From Bacteroidales bacterium UBA7569 (GTDB lineage Bacteria; Bacteroidota; Bacteroidia; Bacteroidales; Paludibacteraceae), in NCBI GenBank assembly GCA_002477945.1, contig DLLF01000017.1, positions 1 to 35,593 on the forward strand: DNA of 35,593 bases, given 5' to 3'. Positions 1-7,741 of the stretch are shown in pieces. Numbering within the stretch: the first letter of the stretch is position 1; each line of letters begins with the position of its first letter. The position numbers were made by a program, and so were the translations under genes. The notes beneath the pieces are model-generated. The model was not told the origin of the DNA and made no database searches. It was given only the letters and a program-made list of their open reading frames with translations.

Positions 1-1982
1 TCCCGTATGTGAACGGCGGACTGTTCTCCAACGAGAACATCGAGATACCGCAACTGACCGATGAGATACGCACGCTCCTGCTCTCCAAAGCCTCGGAGGA
101 CTTCGACTGGTCGGAGATAAGTCCCACTATCTTCGGGGCGGTGTTTGAGAGCACACTGAACCCCGACACACGCCGCTCGGGCGGTATGCACTACACGAGT
201 ATCGAGAACATACACAAGGTGATAGACCCGCTGTTCCTCAACGACCTGCAGCACGAGTTCGAGACTATCGCCAACGACAAAACGCATAACTCAAAATCCA
301 TCATTCAAAATCTGCGTGCTTTCCAAGACAAATTAGCATCGCTCACGTTCTTTGACCCGGCGTGCGGCAGCGGCAACTTCCTGACTGAGACCTATATCAG
401 CCTGCGCCGTTTGGAGAACAAGGTCATCCGCCTCCTGCAAGGCGACCAGATGCAGTTGGGCACGTTCACCAATCCTATCCGTGTGGATATACACCAGTTC
501 TACGGCATCGAGATAAACGACTTCGCGGTCTCGGTGGCGACTACCGCCCTGTGGATAGCCGAGTTGCAGATGCTACGTGAGACAGAGCGTATCTGCCAAA
601 TAGAAGCCAAGCCCCTGCCCCTCCACGCCTACCACAATATCCATGAGGGCAACGCCCTGCGCACCGACTGGAGTCAAGTCGTCCCCGTTGACCGGCTTAA
701 CTACATTATGGGCAACCCGCCGTTTGTGGGTGCGCGAATGAAGTCGGATGAACAAGCGAAAGACCTCATTTCAATATTTGGCAAAGATTGGAAGGGAGTC
801 GGGAACTTAGACTATGTATGTGGTTGGTATAAGAAAGCAAGTGATTTAATGCACAACAATCCTACTATACATACTGCTTTTGTTTCAACAAATAGCGTTG
901 TACAAGGAGAACACGTACCATTTCTATGGAAACAGTTAAATGCATTAGGAATTCACATAGATTTTGCATATAGAACATTCTCATGGGATAGCGAAAGCAG
1001 TTTGAAAGCGCATGTACATTGTGTAATTATAGGTTTCTCCGCGTCTTCAACCCATAAAGATAAGCGACTATATAAATCGGACGGCACATATCAAGTATGT
1101 ACAAACATTAATGCCTATTTATTGGATGCACCAGATGTATTCGTTGAACCCCATTCACATTCTATTTGTGGAATGCCTGATGTTGCTATTGGCAATAAGC
1201 CAGTTGATGGCGGTAATTACTTATTCACAGAAGAGGAGAAGGCAGAATTCATAACAAAAGAACCAAAATCAGAGAAATACTTTAGACCTTTTATTGGTGC
1301 CTATGAGTTTATAAATGGTAAAAGACGCTATTGTTTATGGCTCGGAGATTGTTCCCCTGCGGAGTTGAAATCGATGCCGCATTGTTATGAACGTGTCAAT
1401 GCGGTACGTGAGTTCCGTCTAGCAAGTAAGAGTGAAGGCACACGCAAAATTGCAGACAAACCCACCCGTTTCCATGTGGAGAATATGCCTAAAGGAACAT
1501 TTATTGTTATACCACAGGTCTCGTCACAAGCACGTCGATACATACCAATGGGATTTATGGATGAGACTACTATGTGTAGTGATAAGGTGCGCCTTATGCC
1601 AAATGCAACTCTGTATCACTTCGGAGTATTGGAAAGCAATGTGCATATGGCATGGATGCGAGCCATTTGCTGCCGTCTAAAAAGCGATTATAGTTACACT
1701 ATCAATGATGTTTACAACAACTTCCCATGGTGCAACCCCACCGAGGAGCAGCGGCAGAAGATAGAGACCACCGCCCAAGCCATCTTGGACGCACGGGCAA
1801 AGTACCCCGATTGCTCATTGGCGGACTTGTACGACGAAGTAACCATGCCTATCGAACTGCGCCGTGCCCATCAAGCCAACGACCGCGCAGTAATGGCAGC
1901 GTATGGTTTCCCGACCACGATGACCGAGTCCGACTGTGTGGCACGACTATTGGAGATGTACCAACAAATAACAAACAAGTGA
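1..1982 (+). CDS. Type IIG / MmeI-like DNA methyltransferase, 5'-truncated by window edge
   Basis: SAM-dependent adenine-N6 DNA methyltransferase of the MmeI/YeeA class, which often joins modification, target recognition and (in an N-terminal part not visible here) cleavage in one chain. The frame is open to the left edge (reads P-Y-V-N-G-G-L-F), so the GTG at 9 is not the true start; the N-terminal third lies outside. Seen, numbering from that GTG: SAM-binding motif I FDPACGSGNF (115-124), catalytic motif IV NPPF (236-239), a long variable target-recognition segment (about 240-570), then an MmeI_C-like end with NNFPW, a run resembling 'AQAILDARAKYPDCSLADLY' and RRAHQANDRAV. The middle (about 770-1720) is visibly AT-richer than both flanks. 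The KAP NTPase gene follows after 24 bp, suggesting co-transcription. Whether the endonuclease domain is present cannot be seen. Confidence 0.93.
   Translation, partial: PYVNGGLFSNENIEIPQLTDEIRTLLLSKASEDFDWSEISPTIFGAVFESTLNPDTRRSGGMHYTSIENIHKVIDPLFLNDLQHEFETIANDKTHNSKSIIQNLRAFQDKLASLTFFDPACGSGNFLTETYISLRRLENKVIRLLQGDQMQLGTFTNPIRVDIHQFYGIEINDFAVSVATTALWIAELQMLRETERICQIEAKPLPLHAYHNIHEGNALRTDWSQVVPVDRLNYIMGNPPFVGARMKSDEQAKDLISIFGKDWKGVGNLDYVCGWYKKASDLMHNNPTIHTAFVSTNSVVQGEHVPFLWKQLNALGIHIDFAYRTFSWDSESSLKAHVHCVIIGFSASSTHKDKRLYKSDGTYQVCTNINAYLLDAPDVFVEPHSHSICGMPDVAIGNKPVDGGNYLFTEEEKAEFITKEPKSEKYFRPFIGAYEFINGKRRYCLWLGDCSPAELKSMPHCYERVNAVREFRLASKSEGTRKIADKPTRFHVENMPKGTFIVIPQVSSQARRYIPMGFMDETTMCSDKVRLMPNATLYHFGVLESNVHMAWMRAICCRLKSDYSYTINDVYNNFPWCNPTEEQRQKIETTAQAILDARAKYPDCSLADLYDEVTMPIELRRAHQANDRAVMAAYGFPTTMTESDCVARLLEMYQQITNK
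1868..1970 (+). repeat. Direct repeat, left copy (end of methyltransferase gene)
   Basis: 103 bp that recur at 3426-3528 with 7 mismatches by eye. Six mismatches are synonymous in the methyltransferase frame and one changes Gln to Glu (CAA to GAA). The copies are 1558 bp apart and bracket the KAP NTPase gene. Confidence 0.93.
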
Positions 1983-2006
1983 CATAATACTGTAAAATTC
2001 AAAACT

Positions 2007-3362
2007 ATGAGAATAAAACCTATACAAATTGAAACGCCTCAAGGCAACCCGTTTGCCAACGACCAACTTGGACGCGAGCAGTATGCTAAAATCTTAACTT
2101 CATTAATAGAAAATGCTGATGATGGTTTCACGATGTCCATTGATGCAGAATGGGGAAATGGCAAAACTACCTTTGTTAGAATGTGGCAAGCCCAGTTACA
2201 ACAAGAAGGATATACAACTATCTATGTCAATGCGTGGGAGAATGATTTTTATACAGCGGACCCTTTTGCAGTTCTAATCAATGAGATATTTACTCAAATA
2301 CCTCGTACGAATTTTTCTGATGAGCAATATCAACTACTTTCATCGTGTGTAGGAGGTATTGCTACCATAGCCAAGTCAATTCCTATATTGAATGTTATTG
2401 GTGCCTTTGGAGAGGCATGTAAACAAGTAATGGATGAGTGCAAAAAAGATAAGAATCCCTTGCAAGCGTGTGAGAGTTACACCAAATTAATACATGAGTT
2501 TCGAAAAAAGTTACAAGATTTTGTCCACAGTGTTAGTGCGGACAAAAAAGTGGTTATCTTTGTGGATGAATTGGATAGATGCCGTCCCGATTTCGCCATT
2601 GAGATGTTGGAACGAATAAAGCACCTATTTTGTGTAGAAGGATTAGTCTTTGTTTTATCAATTGACAAACAACAATTAGAGGCTTCTGTGAAAGGGCATT
2701 ATGGTAGTGAATCTATTAATGCAACGGAGTATCTAAAGCGTTTTATTGATATAGAATATAGACTGCCACAACCTGGTAGAGAGAAATTTATATTAGAACA
2801 GATGTATCAACACGAGACAATTCAACGTATCAAAGACATTGATGGCGCAAACATATACGATGTACTCAAAGTAATTGTTTATAACGATGGTATGAATTTA
2901 AGATCTGTAGAGCAATACTTTACTCGGTTACACTTGGCGTTATTGGCTGCCAACCGTGCCACCAATAGTTGGTGTTTGGCATTGCTGCTTTGGCTAAATA
3001 TGAGGCATTCGGATTGCTATGAGATGATTAAAATCAAGCAGGTATCCATAAGAACATTATTAGAGCGACTATGTACCATATTGGATATATCGAAGTTCAA
3101 ACCAAGTTCTGATGACCGCCATTGTGTTTTATACTCATTGTCCGCACTAATATGTGGATATGCAAAAGAAAAAGAATATGATGTGCAGTCTGTCTTAGAT
3201 GTTTTCTCAACCGATAATACATTGCAGAAACAGATCAAATGGACAGACAAAGAGGTAGCCGACTTTAATAATTATGTAAATCGTAATTTTATACATAATG
3301 ATTTCGATTATACTTTTGCAATCATAGAGTTGACATCACCGGGTATTATGTATCAAGAGTAA
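2007..3362 (+). CDS. KAP-family P-loop NTPase
   Basis: Predicted KAP NTPase, a STAND-like P-loop class often found in bacterial mobile and defence regions; substrate and partner are unknown. Seen: Walker A WGNGKTTF (residues 49-56), the family-typical VNAWEND at 74-80, a moderately hydrophobic stretch at about 114-135 where many KAP proteins carry membrane segments, and Walker B VVIFVDELDRCRPDF starting at 182. The remaining ~250 residues are helical and unrecognised. It starts with ATG 24 bp after the methyltransferase stop, so it was probably acquired and expressed with it. Base composition is AT-rich compared with the methyltransferase ends and with the operon that follows. Length of 451 aa is in the lower range for the family. 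Inference: accessory anti-phage or immunity-related partner of the methyltransferase; not proven. Confidence 0.88.
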   Translation: MRIKPIQIETPQGNPFANDQLGREQYAKILTSLIENADDGFTMSIDAEWGNGKTTFVRMWQAQLQQEGYTTIYVNAWENDFYTADPFAVLINEIFTQIPRTNFSDEQYQLLSSCVGGIATIAKSIPILNVIGAFGEACKQVMDECKKDKNPLQACESYTKLIHEFRKKLQDFVHSVSADKKVVIFVDELDRCRPDFAIEMLERIKHLFCVEGLVFVLSIDKQQLEASVKGHYGSESINATEYLKRFIDIEYRLPQPGREKFILEQMYQHETIQRIKDIDGANIYDVLKVIVYNDGMNLRSVEQYFTRLHLALLAANRATNSWCLALLLWLNMRHSDCYEMIKIKQVSIRTLLERLCTILDISKFKPSSDDRHCVLYSLSALICGYAKEKEYDVQSVLDVFSTDNTLQKQIKWTDKEVADFNNYVNRNFIHNDFDYTFAIIELTSPGIMYQE

Positions 3363-3411
3363 ACTGACGGTTGTCTTTGGTAACTATAATAATTCTAATA
3401 GTCAAGAAAGA

Positions 3412-3543
3412 GAACTATATTGCTTCCATCAAGCCAACGACCGCGCAGTAATGGCTGCGTATGGCTTCCCGACCACGATGACCGAGTCTGACTGCGTGGC
3501 ACGACTGCTGGAGATGTACCAAGAAATAGGGGTTAGAGGTTAG
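3412..3543 (+). pseudogene. Remnant of a second methyltransferase 3' end
   Basis: In frame this reads ...H-Q-A-N-D-R-A-V-M-A-A-Y-G-F-P-T-T-M-T and on to M-Y-Q-E-I-G-V-R-G-stop, the same C-terminus as the methyltransferase at 1-1982. Strong identity begins at 3426; weak in-frame similarity (E-L, then divergence) reaches back to 3412. There is no start codon or upstream coding part, so it is a fragment. Nearly all differences from the intact copy are synonymous, so both copies diverged while coding, which suggests the ends of two different alleles and not a recent local copy. Its last codons and stop lie in the heptamer array. Confidence 0.9.
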
Positions 3544-3566
3544 AGATTAGAGGTTAGAGGTTAGCG
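3532..3566. repeat. Heptanucleotide tandem repeat (GTTAGAG)n
   Basis: Five 7-bp units: GTTAGAG, GTTAGAG, ATTAGAG, GTTAGAG, GTTAGCG. The stop of the methyltransferase remnant (TAG at 3541-3543, + strand) and the stop of the phosphoesterase gene (3561-3563, - strand) both fall inside it. Confidence 0.9.
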
Positions 3567-4055
3567 GCGGTCTAATTCGATGACTTCCAAGTCGAATATA
3601 CGTTCCTCTTCTATCTTGATACGAAGGAGCGTTTGCACTGTATGTATTCCATATTTGCCGGCAGCACCCGGGTTGAGACAGAGCATGCGCAGGGATTTAT
3701 CGTACTGCACCTTCAGAATATGGGAGTGACCGCATACAAAGAGTTGCGGCGGATTGGCATACAGACGACGCACAACGGCGGGATTATAGTTGCCAGGATA
3801 GCCGCCAATATGCGTGAGGACTACATCAATCTGTTCGATACGGAAACGACAGTAGTCGGTAAGAGAGTTGCGGACATCGCCATAGTCGCAATTGCCATAG
3901 ACAGCACGCACGGGTTTGAACTGGCACAAACGTTGATAGACTTCCCAAGAGCCAATGTCTCCTGCATGCCAAATCTCATCTACGTCAGCGAAATGCTCCA
4001 AGATACGTTCGTCCAACAACCCGTGTGTATCGGACAAAATACCAATCGTTTTCAT
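3561..4055 (-). CDS. YfcE/MJ0936-type metallophosphoesterase
   Basis: Small cytoplasmic calcineurin-like phosphodiesterase, 164 aa, the usual length for YfcE-type enzymes, which hydrolyse phosphodiesters with two metal ions. All metal-binding blocks are visible in order: SDTHG (residues 8-12), GDIGS, GNCD (a variant of GNHD/GNCE), LTHIGG and GHSH. The physiological substrate is not predictable. It is the last gene of the recN operon, 16 bp after the GldF-like permease stop. Its stop codon lies in the heptamer array shared with the accessory module, so the operon's 3' end touches the insertion boundary. No clear terminator hairpin is visible after it. Confidence 0.9.
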   Translation of the reverse strand: MKTIGILSDTHGLLDERILEHFADVDEIWHAGDIGSWEVYQRLCQFKPVRAVYGNCDYGDVRNSLTDYCRFRIEQIDVVLTHIGGYPGNYNPAVVRRLYANPPQLFVCGHSHILKVQYDKSLRMLCLNPGAAGKYGIHTVQTLLRIKIEEERIFDLEVIELDRR

Positions 4056-4071
4056 AATGATTCAACAGCGA

Positions 4072-4800
4072 TTACTTTTGTGACTTCAGAGACTTGACAG
4101 CAAAGAGGAGGAAGAGAACAGAACAGGTGAGGAACCAAAGCAGGTCTCGCACATCAATGACCCCTCGTGAGAGCGAGAGATAGTGTTCGTTGAGTCCAAG
4201 GCTCTTCACAGCATACGCCAAAGAACCTCCGCTAAAGAGCATTGACAGGAAATCGAAACCATAGAATGAAAGGAAGCAAAGAAGCAGTCCGACAATGAAT
4301 GCTATGATCTGACTTTTCGTAACAGAGGATGCCCACGTGCCGACGGCACAAAAGGCCGCAGAGAGAAAGAGGAGCCCGATGAAAGAGCCATAGAAGGCTC
4401 CGGAGTCGATATTACCTGCGGGAACGGTAAGCCGGCGCACCAGAACATAGTGAATGATGCAAGGCAATTGCGCCAAAAGGACAATGGTCCATACCGCCAG
4501 ATACTTGCCCATCACAATATGCCACAAGGGCAATGGTTTCATTTTGAGCAAGTGCCATGTGCCGGTTTGCCGTTCTTCCGTGAAAAGACGCATTGTGAGG
4601 GCAGGGCAGAGGAAGAGAAACAACCACGGGCTGAGGCTGAACAGCCCGTCCACTTGTGCATAGCCCGACATAGGGATGTTATATTCACCAGGGATGACCC
4701 ACAAGAACAGCCCGATGGTGAGCAGATACAGTCCTATGACAATATAGGCAACAGGTGTTGAGAAATAGTAGCGAATCTCTTTTTTGTAGATAGTCCACAT
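4072..4800 (-). CDS. gldF: GldF-like ABC transporter permease
   Basis: Inner-membrane ABC-2 type permease resembling GldF, the membrane subunit of the gliding-motility-associated GldAFG transporter of Bacteroidota. Seen: an N-terminal KKEIRYYFSTPVAY signature, about six hydrophobic segments across 242 aa, and the family-typical FTEERQTGTWHLL loop after TM2. GldF homologues occur in many non-gliding Bacteroidales, so motility should not be inferred. No GldG partner and no ATP-binding subunit is next to it here; those must be elsewhere if the transporter works. Spacing is 15 bp from the TraB-like gene upstream. The family call is firm; the symbol is less certain. Confidence 0.82.
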   Translation of the reverse strand: MWTIYKKEIRYYFSTPVAYIVIGLYLLTIGLFLWVIPGEYNIPMSGYAQVDGLFSLSPWLFLFLCPALTMRLFTEERQTGTWHLLKMKPLPLWHIVMGKYLAVWTIVLLAQLPCIIHYVLVRRLTVPAGNIDSGAFYGSFIGLLFLSAAFCAVGTWASSVTKSQIIAFIVGLLLCFLSFYGFDFLSMLFSGGSLAYAVKSLGLNEHYLSLSRGVIDVRDLLWFLTCSVLFLLFAVKSLKSQK

Positions 4801-4815
4801 ATTCGTATAGTTGAT

Positions 4816-5694
4816 TTATTTGTTAACTACTTTTACTTTATATCCTTCTGCACGCAACAATGCCAAGAGTCCTTTCTCTCCACCGAGGCAGACGGCATCC
4901 AAGCAGATGAACGCTTTTCCCTCGGCGAGATAAGGCTTGAGTCGTTTGACCCAAACGGCATTGCGGCGGCAACAGACGGTATAGTCGGAATAGGAATGAG
5001 TTGAAAGATTGTCGGGAGCCTCAATGAGATAGGCGATTTGTGTGAGTTGTCCCATTTTGTATGCTTCCAAAATACTCTTTTCCAACTTTACTTCCCGCTC
5101 CGGATGTTCGATAATTGACAGCAGTTCTTTACACTGCCAGTGGAACGGTTCCTTATCAAAAAGCATATAGAGTGTCTCTCCCATATCGTCCAAGGGATAG
5201 ACAGGAATGCCTGTCTGCGCCGCTACCGTTTGAAAAAACACTTCGGACCCCGTGTTGGCATCGTAACCAAGCCATTTTGACAGGAGTTCGTTTCGATAAA
5301 GTTCCGTGATATAAGACGGCTTCATGCGTTCCAATTTGTCCAATCCAAGCCCTGTATTCGCACGAAGAGCCTTATCTATGGCAGCATTCTCATCTTCGCT
5401 ATACTGCTCCGAGATAGAAAGAGAGTCGGGGAGGACTGCCGCGACTTTCAAGGCATTGACAGTCTCGAAATCGTACATTGCCATCTCGGTGATGACTTTG
5501 TCGCAACGAGAGAATATCTTGAAGATATTAGGAACCGTGTCCAAGAATGAGATTTGGCACAGACGATTGGTTGCAAACAAATAGGATTTGGCGGCAACGC
5601 CATTGCCGGATATTTCGTACAAGAGTTGAGAATAACTATTGACAGAGAGCAGAAGCACTGCCAAAAGAACGATATGACGACGATTAACAATCAT
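4816..5694 (-). CDS. TraB/GumN (Tiki-like) family protein with lost active-site motifs
   Basis: Exported protein of the TraB/GumN family, 292 aa, with a signal peptide (hydrophobic residues 8-20, probable cleavage near S-Y-S-Q at 20-23). The family normally has two GxxH motifs and a glutamate that bind metal for proteolysis. Here the first motif, expected as GTxH, reads ATNR (41-44), and the C-terminal one, expected as GAGHL, reads DAVCL (266-270); the VITE glutamate remains. It is therefore probably not an active metalloprotease, unless other residues have taken over. The start codon overlaps the stop of the TPR gene by one base (TAATG), so translation is probably coupled. Confidence 0.85.
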   Translation of the reverse strand: MIVNRRHIVLLAVLLLSVNSYSQLLYEISGNGVAAKSYLFATNRLCQISFLDTVPNIFKIFSRCDKVITEMAMYDFETVNALKVAAVLPDSLSISEQYSEDENAAIDKALRANTGLGLDKLERMKPSYITELYRNELLSKWLGYDANTGSEVFFQTVAAQTGIPVYPLDDMGETLYMLFDKEPFHWQCKELLSIIEHPEREVKLEKSILEAYKMGQLTQIAYLIEAPDNLSTHSYSDYTVCCRRNAVWVKRLKPYLAEGKAFICLDAVCLGGEKGLLALLRAEGYKVKVVNK

Positions 5695-7724
5695 TATTGG
5701 AAACGTGTTATCAGGTTGTAGGCTTGGTAGATTCCCAATTCGCCCGCCTTGCTGAGGTCGGCAAGTCCCGATTCGACTTCATCAACGAAGATACGGGTCA
5801 ATCCCCTGTTGAAGTAGGCTTCTGCAAAATCAGGGTCAATGCTGATAGCCGAAGTATAGTACTCAATGGCTGAGCGAAAGTCTTTTTGCAAGCAAAGGAG
5901 GTTTGCCTTGTTATAGTAGGCAAAAGAGAAGTCCGGCAACAGAAGAATAACCTGATCAAGGTCTCTCATAATGAGTTCGTAATCCAACTTTACACTCATA
6001 AGCAGTTCCTCCTGTTGTTCTTTAACAGCCGTTTCACAGGTATTGTTGCGCTTATATTCCAAGACGTTGTATCTCCAGTTCGCCCGACAGAAATATGCCA
6101 ATGCAAAGTCGGAACGGAGTTGCAAGACCTTGTTGCAATCGTCGATAGCCGAAGAATAGTCTTGTACGACAGCAAACTCGATAGCACGCGCAAAGAGGAG
6201 GTGAACATTCACAGGGTCAAGATCCAACTCGGACGAGAGCGAACCAATCATTCGGAAATGAGACTCGACAGACTCTGCCGTGAGAGGTATTTCCTGTACG
6301 CCCAATGCAAGAGAGGCAGGAAGAAGATGCCTTTTGTTGTAGGTTTCCACAGCAGAGTGGGTGAAATTGGTATGCCGCAAAGAGTTACGACGTATGTAAT
6401 AACCCAGAACGACATTGGGTTCGTTGATAGCGTTTGCGTAACGTTTCTGCACAGAGCCGCGCGATTCGTTTTGATACGCCTGTTGTCGTTCCTCCTGTTC
6501 GTCTGACATATTTTGTGCCGCCACCTGCGAGAACTCTTTCCTTCGATTCCGTTGCGGTTGGCTTTCCGCCTGTTTTACATCCACATCGGGTGCTGCCTGC
6601 GCCCGCTGTATTTCATCTTTCTGCTGTTCCAAATCGTAGGCTTTCTTCTGATAACGGAAGGCTTCTTTTTCGTCGCCGAGTGCTTTCTCGGCTTGTGCCG
6701 CAAGGTAATAAGCAGGAAGGAAATAAGGATACCTGTCGATCAAACGAACAAAGTCGCTAACGGCACTTTGCCACTGCTTGAGATGAAGATTGACAATACC
6801 CCGCTGGTAATATATTTCCGTTTCGGACGAATCCAGTTCGACGGCGCGATTGAGGTCATTCAAAGCACGGTTAAGGTCGCCTAATTCTGCCCGAAGTATG
6901 CCCCGATTGTAATAACATTGTACACTTGACGGATCGTACTCAACAGCCTTATCATAGTCGGCAAGGGCATCACGGTAGTTATGATTATGATAGTAGAGAA
7001 TGCCACGGTTGACATAGTCGCCTGACCAGCGGCTTCCGAGATTGATTGCCTGAGACAAATCGTAGAGTGCATCTTCATTGTTTCCCAACATCATGTTCAC
7101 CACGCCCCTTGCACTCCAATTGGCAGAGTTTTGCGAATCTCCCTTGATGGCATTGGTGAAACTCTCCAAGGCACAGAGTGTATCGTTTTTTTCCATGCAG
7201 ATTGCCCCTTTCTCAAAGAAAAGAGAGGGTGAATTCGGGTCACGTTTCAAAAGATAATCAATGTCGGACAGGGCGGCATCGTATTCTTTGTTTTTTGCGC
7301 GTGCGTCGGCTCGAAGCAGAAGATAGGTCTTGTTCTCCGGTGCATAGACGAGTGCTTCACTGAAATCGGCTTCGGCTTTCCGGAACTCACCTGTTGCGCC
7401 ATACACGTAGCCGCGTGCATAGTAGGCTCCCGGCAGGAAAGGATTGTTTTCAATAGCCTTGTTACAATCGTCTTCGGCACCTTTATAGTCGCCTAACTGT
7501 ATTTTTGCAATCGCCCGATAGAGATAAGGTTCCGCCAACCAAGGTTTCAAGCGGATCACCTGATTGAAATACTGAATACTCAAGACATAGTCCTCAAAAT
7601 AGAGTGCATTGCGTCCGATAGCCGTGATACGCTCCGTATTGAGTTGGGCATAGCCCAAGGCAGCCGACCAAAGGCATACAAAAAGAACCAGGTATTTGTG
7701 GAGAAATGTATTCATCGGACACAA
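5694..7724 (-). CDS. Secreted TPR-repeat protein
   Basis: 676-aa tetratricopeptide-repeat protein with an N-terminal signal peptide (hydrophobic stretch then LGYAQ near residue 27). About nine or ten TPR units fill residues ~28-370, with repeated signatures such as YYNRGILRAELGDLNRAL and YLYRAIAKIQLGDYKGAE. A charged, Gln/Glu-rich linker (~370-440) follows, then another block of about three TPRs at ~495-665. TPR arrays are protein-interaction scaffolds; a periplasmic or surface role is likely from the signal peptide. ATG at 7724 gives M-C-P-M-N; the second Met (7715) is an equally possible start. It lies 17 bp after the penicillin-binding protein and overlaps the TraB-like gene, suggesting the two exported proteins work together or with the cell wall enzyme. 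Confidence 0.9.
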   Translation of the reverse strand: MCPMNTFLHKYLVLFVCLWSAALGYAQLNTERITAIGRNALYFEDYVLSIQYFNQVIRLKPWLAEPYLYRAIAKIQLGDYKGAEDDCNKAIENNPFLPGAYYARGYVYGATGEFRKAEADFSEALVYAPENKTYLLLRADARAKNKEYDAALSDIDYLLKRDPNSPSLFFEKGAICMEKNDTLCALESFTNAIKGDSQNSANWSARGVVNMMLGNNEDALYDLSQAINLGSRWSGDYVNRGILYYHNHNYRDALADYDKAVEYDPSSVQCYYNRGILRAELGDLNRALNDLNRAVELDSSETEIYYQRGIVNLHLKQWQSAVSDFVRLIDRYPYFLPAYYLAAQAEKALGDEKEAFRYQKKAYDLEQQKDEIQRAQAAPDVDVKQAESQPQRNRRKEFSQVAAQNMSDEQEERQQAYQNESRGSVQKRYANAINEPNVVLGYYIRRNSLRHTNFTHSAVETYNKRHLLPASLALGVQEIPLTAESVESHFRMIGSLSSELDLDPVNVHLLFARAIEFAVVQDYSSAIDDCNKVLQLRSDFALAYFCRANWRYNVLEYKRNNTCETAVKEQQEELLMSVKLDYELIMRDLDQVILLLPDFSFAYYNKANLLCLQKDFRSAIEYYTSAISIDPDFAEAYFNRGLTRIFVDEVESGLADLSKAGELGIYQAYNLITRFQ

Positions 7725-7741
7725 AGCAAGAGGCAGACGAT

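Noticed and set aside
3532..3566. CRISPR-like array
   Set aside because: 7-bp units without spacers; a simple tandem repeat.
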